From assembly GCA_964559835.1 (NCBI GenBank), contig CAZLJE010000046.1, positions 1 to 32,585 on the forward strand: a DNA stretch of 32,585 nucleotides. The letters are read 5' to 3'. Source of the DNA: DAISJI01 sp964559835 (GTDB lineage Bacteria > Acidobacteriota > Terriglobia > Terriglobales > Acidobacteriaceae). Under the pieces are notes generated by a model. It ran no database searches. It was given only the letters and a program-made list of their open reading frames with translations, and was not told where the DNA came from. Position numbers and translations under genes: made by a program. Below are positions 1 to 6,011 of the stretch, one piece after another (position 1 is the first letter of the stretch; the number at the start of each line of letters is the position of its first letter).

Positions 1-335
1 GCGACAACAAAGAGGGCTGGGACAACATCGACATCTTCGGCTGGCTCGGCTACCCGATGCAGATCAAGGTCGACTTCCTTTGTCGCGACTCCATCCTCGC
101 CGCACCTATCGTGCTCGACCTCGTCCTGTTCATGGACCTGGCGAAGCGGACCTCGGAGTTGCGCGGCATCGGCATCCAGGAGTGGCTCAGCTTCTTCTTC
201 AAGTCGCCGATGACTGCTCCCGGCCTCTACCCCGAGCACGACCTGTTCATCCAGCTGATGAAGCTGAAGAACACTCTCCGTCACCTCAGGGGCGAGGAAC
301 TCATTACCCACCTCGGGCTCGAATACTACGATTAG
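1..335 (+). CDS. ino1: Inositol-3-phosphate synthase, C-terminal part (5' end outside window)
   Basis: The reading frame is open from base 3 to the TAG at 333-335 and gives about 110 residues. The family converts glucose 6-phosphate to 1D-myo-inositol 3-phosphate with NAD, feeding inositol lipids and related solutes in the cytoplasm. The visible part contains the segments NIDIFGWLGYPMQIKVDFLC and RDSILAAPIVLDLVLFMDLA, which match the conserved C-terminal core of bacterial and archaeal Ino1 proteins. The tail ends normally (HLGLEYYD). An internal ATG at 57 is not a start, because conserved sequence continues upstream. The N-terminal NAD-binding part lies outside the window. The family call is recognition by motif, not by search. 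Confidence 0.9.
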   Translation, partial: DNKEGWDNIDIFGWLGYPMQIKVDFLCRDSILAAPIVLDLVLFMDLAKRTSELRGIGIQEWLSFFFKSPMTAPGLYPEHDLFIQLMKLKNTLRHLRGEELITHLGLEYYD

Positions 336-351
336 AAAATCTGTCGGGTGG

Positions 352-380
352 CCCACCCAAGCTGATTTTGCTTGGGTGGG
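352..380 (+). repeat. CCCACCC hairpin element, copy 1
   Basis: An 11-bp perfect inverted repeat (CCCACCCAAGC at 352-362, complement at 370-380) with a 7-nt loop sits 16 nt after the inositol synthase stop. The same stem and a near-identical loop recur at 9753-9781 and, inverted, at 12063-12091. There is no T-run, so it is not a classical intrinsic terminator, although it could stop or stabilise the upstream transcript. Confidence 0.85.
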
Positions 381-458
381 ATATGACCGACTGCGAACCA
401 CAGCGCGTGATACACGTCACCGTCCGTCTCATCGTCGAACCGTCAAAATGGCAGGACA

Positions 459-1037
459 GTGGAGCCGAACTACGATTCGCGGAAGACGTATCCCCGGCGT
501 TATAAGCAGCGTGGCGAGTGGGTGGAGTTGCTGTTCATGGCGCGCGCCGCGCAGCTTGGCCTGAACGTCGCCAAGCCGCACGGGGAAAGCAGCTCCTTCG
601 ACGCTATCGTCGAAGGCACAGCTGGACTGTATCGCGTGCAGATCAAGTCGACGGCAGCCCGGCAAGGCAATTCCTACAGCTGTAACTGCTCGTGCGGAAC
701 CTACCACCCTGCGGATTGGGACAAGCAACAGGGGAGAAAAGGCGGATATTACACCTGGCGCATCGGACGCAAGCCGTATTCGAAGCAGCAGATCGACTTC
801 ATTGCCGCGTATGTCATCCCGGAAGATAGCTGGTTCATCATCCCGCTCGCCAAAGCGACCGGATCGGCCATGATGCTGCCCTCACGCGACGCAAAACGCC
901 CCAGCCTGTACGAACCCTACCGCGAAGCGTGGCACCTGCTGGGAGTAGACGATAACAACCTGACGATCCACGCCTCCGCCGTCGATCAAGAATTGCTCGC
1001 ATTCCTCAAGGCGAGGATCGCGGAAAGTTCCCGCTGA
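459..1037 (+). CDS. PD-(D/E)XK nuclease-like protein
   Basis: This 192-residue protein starts with GTG at 459; no in-frame ATG precedes the conserved region, and an AGGA sits immediately upstream at unusually short spacing. The N-terminal half has the PD-(D/E)XK core order: a helix GEWVELLFMARAAQLG with E20/E23, then SSFDAIV with D48, then YRVQIKST with Q61 and K63. This is the layout of the small PD-(D/E)XK family that includes intron-type endonuclease relatives, so metal-dependent DNA cleavage is possible. After the core comes a Cys-x-Cys-x-Cys segment (C75, C77, C79) that could bind metal. The C-terminal half is not recognised. No methylase, recombinase or toxin/antitoxin partner is adjacent, so its biological role is open. 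Confidence 0.7.
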   Translation: MEPNYDSRKTYPRRYKQRGEWVELLFMARAAQLGLNVAKPHGESSSFDAIVEGTAGLYRVQIKSTAARQGNSYSCNCSCGTYHPADWDKQQGRKGGYYTWRIGRKPYSKQQIDFIAAYVIPEDSWFIIPLAKATGSAMMLPSRDAKRPSLYEPYREAWHLLGVDDNNLTIHASAVDQELLAFLKARIAESSR

Positions 1038-1079
1038 ATTTCTGCGAACCCCCGGAATCCGTGTCGCATCGAACTCCTC

Positions 1080-1469
1080 ATGCGCCGCGTAGGACTCGCT
1101 GTCGCTGCCTGTCTCCTGCTTTCGTTGTTGCCTACCATCCTGTTTGCCACTCCGGGCTCGTTTCGAGGCGTCATCGTTCGCGGACCGGACGAAAATCCTG
1201 GATGGATCTGGGTGAAAGGCGCCAATGGTCTTTTGCGGAAAGTCGGCGTCAATGGCGCGCATATCGTTTATGACGATGCCGTGCCGCGCGGCGATCGCGA
1301 ACCGCAGCCGGAAAGGTCTATCAAGTCGGGCGTCGAAATCCGCGTGACCGCCGATCAGGATGGCGATGGTGAGTGGCGTGCGTCAAAGATCGAGATTCTC
1401 AATCTCAAGGCCTCGGAGCCCGTGATCCAACCCTCGCACCGCAACATGGACAACATCCGCAGCTCCTAA
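1080..1469 (+). CDS. Small secreted protein of unknown function
   Basis: The 129-residue product begins MRRVGLAVAACLLLSLLPTI and has a clear Sec signal peptide with probable cleavage near residues 23-24 (FAT). The mature part is about 105 residues and looks beta-rich: SFRGVIVRG, WIWVKGANGLLRKVGV, GVEIRVTADQDGDGEWRASK. The last segment resembles the strand pattern of small OB-fold-like envelope proteins, but that is only an impression. It lies 42 nt after the nuclease-like gene on the same strand and could be co-transcribed. It ends before the large hairpin at 1476-1543. No catalytic motif is visible, and I do not recognise the family. Confidence 0.65.
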   Translation: MRRVGLAVAACLLLSLLPTILFATPGSFRGVIVRGPDENPGWIWVKGANGLLRKVGVNGAHIVYDDAVPRGDREPQPERSIKSGVEIRVTADQDGDGEWRASKIEILNLKASEPVIQPSHRNMDNIRSS

Positions 1470-1475
1470 CCATTG

Positions 1476-1543
1476 GTGATTTAGTGATTTCTGATTGAGT
1501 GATTGGGGTCTGAACAATCACAAATCACAAATCGCTAAATCAC
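1476..1543. terminator. Large imperfect hairpin of GTGATTT words, probable bidirectional terminator
   Basis: Arms 1476-1505 and 1515-1543 are nearly complementary over about 29 nt, with a 9-nt loop. Each arm is built from repeats of a 7-8 bp word (AGTGATTT / AATCACA). It lies exactly between two convergent genes (ends at 1469 and 1558), a position suited to ending transcription from both sides. Confidence 0.65.
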
Positions 1544-1557
1544 AAATGAAGTGATTA

Positions 1558-2139
1558 CTACTTCGGCCATGCCGTCAACGCCACTTCAGCGATCTCCTTT
1601 AGCTGCGCCCGCGATGCTCCGCCTGCCGCTTGCACCGACATTCCCCAGATCACGGTCGCTACAAAGCGCGCCAGCTTTCTCGCGTTCACGCTTCGGGGTA
1701 GGTCGCCCTCTTTGATCGCGCGCTCAAATCTCTGCCGGATGAGAAATTCCGCTCTCGCGCGGCGTACGCTGAGTTCTCTGCGAACAGAATCCGCCTCCGG
1801 ACCCGACGCCAGCGCGCCGTGCACCAGCAAACAGCCGTCGGGATGCTGCGGGTGCATGACCATCTCGATGGCGCCGCGAAACAGTTTCTCGGCCGCGCTT
1901 CGTGCCGTCCGCTCCTTCAAAGCATTCGGCAGGTACGATGCCGGTTTTTGCAGGTACCGGTCGAGTGCCTTGCGGAACAACGCTTCTTTATCGCCGAACG
2001 CAGCGTAGAGGCTGGGCATGTTGATGCCCATTGACTCGCTGAGCGCCGACAGGGAAGTGCCCTCATAGCCGCGCCGCCAGAACAGCAGCAGCGCTGCATC
2101 GAGTGCTTTGTCAGCGTCGAATTCCCGTGGCCGTGCCAT
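1558..2139 (-). CDS. TetR/AcrR-family transcriptional repressor
   Basis: The 193-residue protein starts MARPREFDADKALDAALLLF and has the TetR N-terminal helix-turn-helix: FWRRGYEGTSLSALSESMGI followed by MPSLYAAFGDKEALF, about residues 10-58. The C-terminal ligand/dimer domain (about 75-190) has the HPDGCLLVHGAL segment seen in a common TetR subgroup. It is transcribed divergently from the beta-propeller gene at 2274 and probably represses both directions: a GCGACCG word lies just downstream of each predicted -10 element. The inducing ligand cannot be deduced. Family assignment is firm; target assignment is inference from position. Confidence 0.9.
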   Translation of the reverse strand: MARPREFDADKALDAALLLFWRRGYEGTSLSALSESMGINMPSLYAAFGDKEALFRKALDRYLQKPASYLPNALKERTARSAAEKLFRGAIEMVMHPQHPDGCLLVHGALASGPEADSVRRELSVRRARAEFLIRQRFERAIKEGDLPRSVNARKLARFVATVIWGMSVQAAGGASRAQLKEIAEVALTAWPK

Positions 2140-2155
2140 TGATTTCAGTTATGTA

Positions 2156-2166
2156 GCGACCGTTAC
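2156..2166. promoter_or_regulatory. Candidate TetR operator, left copy (GCGACCGTTAC)
   Basis: The word GCGACCG at 2156-2162 lies immediately downstream of the minus-strand -10 (2165-2170) and recurs at 2208-2214, just after the plus-strand -10. A related GACCGTTA is found again at 2245-2252. Recurrence at both transcription starts suggests an operator for the adjacent TetR protein; binding itself is inferred. Confidence 0.45.
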
Positions 2167-2193
2167 AATATTCCTCTTGACCGGCGAACTCAA
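2165..2193 (-). promoter_or_regulatory. Predicted sigma70-type promoter of the TetR gene
   Basis: On the minus strand a TTGAGT -35 (complement of 2188-2193) is followed by a 17-bp spacer and a TATTGT -10 (complement of 2165-2170). It points toward the TetR start at 2139 and overlaps the opposing promoter at 2177-2205. Confidence 0.5.
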
Positions 2194-2205
2194 GATATTT
2201 ATATT
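2177..2205 (+). promoter_or_regulatory. Predicted sigma70-type promoter of the propeller/Ubl cassette
   Basis: TTGACC at 2177-2182 and TATATT at 2200-2205 are separated by exactly 17 bp, close to the sigma70 consensus. The candidate operator GCGACCGGTT (2208-2217) begins two bases after the -10, so a bound repressor would cover the start of transcription. The gene start follows at 2274. Confidence 0.6.
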
Positions 2206-2207
2206 GA

Positions 2208-2217
2208 GCGACCGGTT
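2208..2217. promoter_or_regulatory. Candidate TetR operator, right copy (GCGACCGGTT)
   Basis: This is the second copy of the GCGACCG word, 52 bp from the first and placed identically relative to the plus-strand -10. AACCGGTT-like dyad symmetry is partial (GACCGGTT). See the left copy at 2156. Confidence 0.45.
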
Positions 2218-2273
2218 GGGGATGGCGATCCCGCCTGTGTTACAGACCGTTAACATTGTTAAGGAGAGCTGGA

Positions 2274-3446
2274 ATGAGCGGTGTGCGAGCACTTGTCGGA
2301 ACGCGCAAGGGCGCATTCATTCTTACCGCGGACGGAAAGCGTGACCAGTGGGAAGTAAGCGGCCCGCATTTCGCCGGTTGGGAGATCTATCACCTGAAGG
2401 GCTCGCCCGTCGATCCGGACCGGGTTTACTGCTCGCAATCGAGCGGCTGGTTCGGGCAGATGATCCAGCGCTCCAACGACGGCGGCAAGACGTGGGAAAC
2501 TCCCGGTGGCGAGGAGATGCCGACCGGATTTCCGGGCAAGATCGCGAATAAGTTCTCTTACGACACCTCTGCGGAAAGCGGCAAGCCGCTCACGACTCAC
2601 CAGTGGTACGACGGCACCCAGCACCCGTGGGAGTTCAAGCGCGTCTGGCATCTGGAACCATCGCCGAACGATCCCGACACCGTCTATGCCGGCATAGAAG
2701 ATGCCGCATTGTTCCGCTCCACCGACGGCGCGCACAGCTGGCAGGAGCTCGCCGGGCTTCGCGGGCACGGCACTGGTCCACAATGGCAGCCAGGAGCGGG
2801 AGGCATGTGCCTGCACAGCATCCTGCTCGATCCCAGCAATCCGGGCCGTATCTACATCGCCATCTCTGCTGCCGGCGCGTTCCGTACTGACGATGGCGGG
2901 AAGACCTGGAAGCCCATCAACAAGGGTCTGTATTCAAAGTACATTCCCAACCCGACGGCCGAGATCGGGCATTGCGTCCATCACATCGCCATGAATCCCA
3001 AGCGTCCGAACACGTTGTTCATGCAGAAGCACTGGGACGTGATGCGCAGCGACAATGGCGGGGACGAGTGGACGAAGATCAGTGGCAACCTGCCGACCGA
3101 CTTCGGCTTCGTAATCGATGTCAACACCAACGAACCCGAAACCATCTACGTCGTTCCCATCAAGAACGACTCGGAGCACTTTGTTCACGAGGGCAAACTG
3201 CGCGTGTTCCGCAGTCGCAGCGGCGGCAACGAATGGGAGCCGCTGACCAAGGGCCTGCCGCAGAAGGATTGCTATGTGAACGTCCTGCGCGACGCGATGG
3301 CAGTCGACACGCTCGATAAGTGCGGGATTTATTTTGGAACCACAGGTGGCCAGGTCTATTGCTCACCGGATGGCGGAGATTCCTGGCAGGCCATCGTCCA
3401 CGATCTTCCGGCCGTACTTTCCGTCGAGGTGCAGACGCTGCCGTGA
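2274..3446 (+). CDS. Asp-box (BNR/sortilin-like) beta-propeller protein
   Basis: The ATG at 2274 is preceded by AAGGAG at 2261-2266 with 7-nt spacing, so the longer TTG-start frame is not used. The 390-residue product contains six Asp-box motifs of the form S-x-D-G-G-x-x-W at about 67-75, 148-156, 204-212, 258-266, 313-321 and 363-371, predicting a six- or seven-bladed propeller of the VPS10/BNR class. No signal peptide is visible, so it probably acts in the cytoplasm. Sialidase catalytic residues are not apparent, and 'glycosidase' would be over-annotation. It heads an operon with the MoaD-like gene, whose GTG overlaps its stop, and is probably controlled by the divergent TetR. A binding or scaffold role is inference. 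Confidence 0.85.
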   Translation: MSGVRALVGTRKGAFILTADGKRDQWEVSGPHFAGWEIYHLKGSPVDPDRVYCSQSSGWFGQMIQRSNDGGKTWETPGGEEMPTGFPGKIANKFSYDTSAESGKPLTTHQWYDGTQHPWEFKRVWHLEPSPNDPDTVYAGIEDAALFRSTDGAHSWQELAGLRGHGTGPQWQPGAGGMCLHSILLDPSNPGRIYIAISAAGAFRTDDGGKTWKPINKGLYSKYIPNPTAEIGHCVHHIAMNPKRPNTLFMQKHWDVMRSDNGGDEWTKISGNLPTDFGFVIDVNTNEPETIYVVPIKNDSEHFVHEGKLRVFRSRSGGNEWEPLTKGLPQKDCYVNVLRDAMAVDTLDKCGIYFGTTGGQVYCSPDGGDSWQAIVHDLPAVLSVEVQTLP

Positions 3447-3739
3447 TCCGCGTGGAATTACCGCAGCACCTGCGGACGCTGGCGAAAGTCGGCACCGAGG
3501 TGCAACTCGAAGTGTCAGGCCAGGTCACGCAACGATCGGTCCTCGACGCGCTGGAAGCGAAGTATCCGATGCTGCGCGGCACCATCCGCGAACACGACAC
3601 GCAGAAACGTCGTGCATTCTTGCGCTTCTTTGCCTGCCAGCAGGATCTGTCACATGAATCGCCAGACGCGCTTCTGCCGGATGAGGTAGCTTCAGGGAAA
3701 GAGCCGTTCCTCATCATCGGCGCCATTGCCGGCGGATAA
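3443..3739 (+). CDS. MoaD/ThiS-like ubiquitin-fold protein with C-terminal Gly-Gly
   Basis: I place the start at GTG 3443, where GTGA overlaps the TGA of the propeller gene; the upstream open frame is the propeller gene read out of frame. The 98-residue product begins MIRVELPQHLRTLAKVG and has the beta-grasp pattern of MoaD/ThiS: a hydrophobic first strand, 'SVLDALEAKYPMLRG' as the helix, and the tail EPFLIIGAIAGG ending exactly in Gly-Gly. A terminal diglycine is what E1-like enzymes adenylate to make a thiocarboxylate or conjugate. No MoaE, ThiG, MoeB/E1 or JAB protease gene is visible nearby, so it may be a sulfur carrier or a protein modifier served by enzymes encoded elsewhere. Translational coupling to the propeller suggests a joint function. 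Confidence 0.8.
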   Translation: MIRVELPQHLRTLAKVGTEVQLEVSGQVTQRSVLDALEAKYPMLRGTIREHDTQKRRAFLRFFACQQDLSHESPDALLPDEVASGKEPFLIIGAIAGG

Positions 3740-3805
3740 GTTCTCTCGTAGTCAACGCAGTCAACCCAACCCACCTCGCCCACAACCAGCAAGAGGAGAT
3801 TGGAT

Positions 3806-4267
3806 ATGTCAAAGCCGACTTTCGAACAAGGTCAACTCCAGTTGCAGATCTACGAACAGCGCCGCGAACCTCGCCTCCGCGAAGCGCGGGACTGGTTCTT
3901 CAAGAACGTGCACGCGGAAACGTTCGATGAAGCGATGAAGATCGCCGGTCCCGGCTCGCAGGGCGGAACGTACTTCATGATGGTCACCAGTTATTGGGAA
4001 CAGGCCTGTGCCTACCTCAATTACGGCCTGCTCCACGAAGACCTCTTCTTCGAGACCAATGGCGAGTTTTTCGGCGTGTGGGAGTCGATCAAGTCGACGA
4101 TGGCCGAAGGACGCCAGCGCTTCGGTAACCCACTGTTCCTGACGAATCTGGAGAAGGCGGCGCAGCGCTTCGAGGAGTGGAGCGAGAAACGGTCGCCCGG
4201 CACGATCGCTGCCATGCGCCAGATGATGAAACAGATGCGCAGTCAGCAGAAGGGCAAAGCAGCGTAA
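3806..4267 (+). CDS. Small helical protein of unknown function (possibly DUF4760-like)
   Basis: The start is ATG 3806, with AGAGGAG at 3792-3798 and 7-nt spacing; a TTG two codons earlier is less likely. The 153-residue product is predicted almost all helical. It has a YEQRREPRLREARDWFF segment near the N-terminus, then YFMMVTSYWEQACAYLNYGL, and a Lys/Met/Gln-rich tail. It has no signal peptide and no catalytic signature. The RREPxxREAR segment recalls the DUF4760 group, which I hold only loosely. It follows the MoaD-like gene by 66 nt on the same strand and is followed by a large hairpin, so it is probably the last gene of the TetR-controlled cassette. Confidence 0.7.
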   Translation: MSKPTFEQGQLQLQIYEQRREPRLREARDWFFKNVHAETFDEAMKIAGPGSQGGTYFMMVTSYWEQACAYLNYGLLHEDLFFETNGEFFGVWESIKSTMAEGRQRFGNPLFLTNLEKAAQRFEEWSEKRSPGTIAAMRQMMKQMRSQQKGKAA

Positions 4268-4304
4268 GTCCAGCGAGTCCTCGGTGTGATGCCGAATGAT
4301 TCGT

Positions 4305-4375
4305 CACCACGGAGACACTGAGTCACGGAGCAATAGAAATTCATCCTCCGTGTCTCCGTGCCTCCGCGGTGTTTT
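4305..4375. terminator. Large CACGGAG-word hairpin with T-run
   Basis: Arms 4305-4330 and 4346-4371 pair at 22 of 26 positions around a 15-nt loop and are followed by T5 at 4371-4376. The arms are octameric repeats (CACGGAGA, CTCCGTGT). It lies between convergent genes ending at 4267 and 4393. Confidence 0.65.
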
Positions 4376-4385
4376 TCGCTAGCTC

Positions 4386-4406
4386 CTAACTACTAGCTAC
4401 TAACTA
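4386..4406. repeat. Tandem heptamer repeat CTAACTA/CTAGCTA
   Basis: Three heptamers in tandem (CTAACTA, CTAGCTA, CTAACTA) run from 4386 to 4406. The second one supplies the TAG stop codon of the minus-strand PLP enzyme, so the last few residues of that protein are repeat-encoded. Confidence 0.75.
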
Positions 4407-5706
4407 CTGTTTTCCGGTATTCGTCGTACTTCGCCAGGAAACGGTCCACGTCTTTCTTCAACAGGTAATACGGCGTGCTCAGCCGGATCTTGTACGGCGC
4501 GCCGCCGCGGATGCGGATCTTGTATTTCTCCCACAGCGCCTGCTCCAGCTTAGTGATCTCGACCGGCGGCGTATTCACGGCCGACAGTCCGCACCGCATT
4601 GCCGGATTCGTCGACGTCCATGCCTCCGCTCCGCGCTTCAACATCTCGCCGTGGAGATAATCCATCATCGACCGGTGGCGCTTCTCGATTCGTTCCATCC
4701 CGATGCGGTTCGCGAAGTCAATGGCCGCCCTGTATCCCCATAGTGACGGGACATTCGACGAACCGACCTGCTGAAATCTTGCGGCCCGCATTTTCGTATC
4801 GTCCCATCCTGCGGTCGTCACCGTGCTCCAGATGCGGTCGATCACCTCATCGCGAACATAGAGCAGCCCGCTTCCTTTAGGCGCCATCAGCCACTTGTGC
4901 GGGCTTGAGCCGTACATATCGCAGCCGATATCTTTTACGTTCACCCTCAACATGCCGACCGCCTGCGCGCCGTCGATCATCGACACGATGCTCTTGCTCC
5001 TCGCGAGCGCCGAGATCTCCTTTACCGGAAGCACGACTCCGGTTGTCGTCGTTACATGACTGATGAAGATCGCCCGCGTCTGCGGCGTAATCATGTCGTT
5101 GATGCGGTTCAGGATCTCGGCAGGATCGTTCACCGGCTTCGGAATCGCAATTCGTTTGATCACCACGCCGTAGCGCTTCGCCTTCAGATCCAGCGGCCCG
5201 TTTCCGCTCGGATGTTCCTGGTCGCTGCTGATGATCTCCTCGCCGGCTTTCATGTCGAGGCCGTTGATCATGAAATTGTTCGCCTCGGTAGCGTTGCGAA
5301 CGATCGCGATCTCCTGGCGGGTAGCTCCAACAAATTGCGCCAACGGATCGCGAAATTCGTTCCACTCGCCATACCCCCAGATCGGGTAATCCTCCGGGTT
5401 CGTCTGCTCCAATTTTTCGGTCTGGTCGTAACCCTGCATCACGGCGTCGATCACTGGCTTAGGACACGATCCCACCGTGCCATTGTTGAGGTACACCTCG
5501 TCCGGCGGAATGAGAAACAGCTTGCGGATCTCGGTCCAATACGCCTCCTGATCGTGGTCATACAGCGCCGCATCGGGTAACTTCGGCGCCGGCAGCGGCT
5601 TAGCCGGCGTCGCCGACGGCGCCATTTGCGCCAGCAGTTCGAAAGGCATGCCAAGCGTGGCGGCCAATGCTCCCGCCCGGAAGAGGAACGAACGTCGATC
5701 ATGCAT
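4393..5706 (-). CDS. Tat-exported class V aminotransferase-fold PLP enzyme
   Basis: The start at 5706 is chosen because GGAG lies 8 nt upstream and the resulting N-terminus MHDRRSFLFRAGALAATLG is a twin-arginine signal; the longer frame adds only repeat-derived residues. The 437-residue enzyme is fold-type I PLP-dependent of the isopenicillin-N-epimerase/cysteine-desulfurase-like class: VYLNNGTVGSCP near the N-terminus, IVRNATEANNF, SMIDGAQAVG with the PLP-contacting Asp, and GSSPHKWLMAPKGSG with the Schiff-base lysine. Substrate cannot be told from sequence. Export by Tat fits a folded cofactor enzyme acting outside the cytoplasmic membrane. It stands alone between a terminator and a long intergenic region. 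Confidence 0.88.
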   Translation of the reverse strand: MHDRRSFLFRAGALAATLGMPFELLAQMAPSATPAKPLPAPKLPDAALYDHDQEAYWTEIRKLFLIPPDEVYLNNGTVGSCPKPVIDAVMQGYDQTEKLEQTNPEDYPIWGYGEWNEFRDPLAQFVGATRQEIAIVRNATEANNFMINGLDMKAGEEIISSDQEHPSGNGPLDLKAKRYGVVIKRIAIPKPVNDPAEILNRINDMITPQTRAIFISHVTTTTGVVLPVKEISALARSKSIVSMIDGAQAVGMLRVNVKDIGCDMYGSSPHKWLMAPKGSGLLYVRDEVIDRIWSTVTTAGWDDTKMRAARFQQVGSSNVPSLWGYRAAIDFANRIGMERIEKRHRSMMDYLHGEMLKRGAEAWTSTNPAMRCGLSAVNTPPVEITKLEQALWEKYKIRIRGGAPYKIRLSTPYYLLKKDVDRFLAKYDEYRKTVVSS

Positions 5707-5734
5707 GATGTCTTCTCCGAAACGAAGTCCCTGC

Positions 5735-5769
5735 GCCCTGAGCCCTAAGCCCAAAGCCCTAAGCCCGTT
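5735..5769. repeat. Tandem heptamer repeat GCCCTAA family
   Basis: Five consecutive 7-mers, GCCCTGA, GCCCTAA, GCCCAAA, GCCCTAA and GCCCGTT, occupy 5735-5769 just upstream of the PLP enzyme start. Confidence 0.75.
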
Positions 5770-5963
5770 TTTCGCCCGCCATACTACACGTTCTCTGGAA
5801 TCACCGGCCGGAACTTCTTTACTCGTGCAGTGTTATCTACCCTCGGGGAGCTATTTCGATGGGAAATAAACCGGTCCCTGCGAATGGCGGCAGCATCCAA
5901 ATTCCTATGGAGAGGCTGTTTGCGCCCCACACTCAATCTGCGAAAACCGCTCCAGACCGGGCG

Positions 5964-5969
5964 TATAAT
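5964..5969 (+). promoter_or_regulatory. -10-like box (TATAAT) upstream of the M48 protease
   Basis: A perfect TATAAT lies 42 nt before the ATG at 6012. No good -35 is present at 16-18 bp, so the promoter is only partly supported. Confidence 0.4.
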
Positions 5970-6011
5970 CGAACCAACAGCTCCGCTGCAACGTTACAAA
6001 GGAAGTGCCCA

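Larger units (their letters stand above)
5707..6011. other. 305-bp divergent intergenic region
   Basis: This region separates the divergent PLP enzyme and M48 protease. It contains the heptamer repeat at 5735-5769 and a TATAAT -10-like box at 5964-5969, about 40 nt before the protease start, but no convincing -35. The upstream in-frame extension of the protease from 5859 has no typical coding or signal-peptide character and is taken as noncoding. I see nothing else. Confidence 0.5.

Noticed and set aside
5859..6011. 51-residue N-terminal extension of the M48 protease
   Set aside because: It would bury the signal peptide, and the ATG at 6012 has its own ribosome-binding site.
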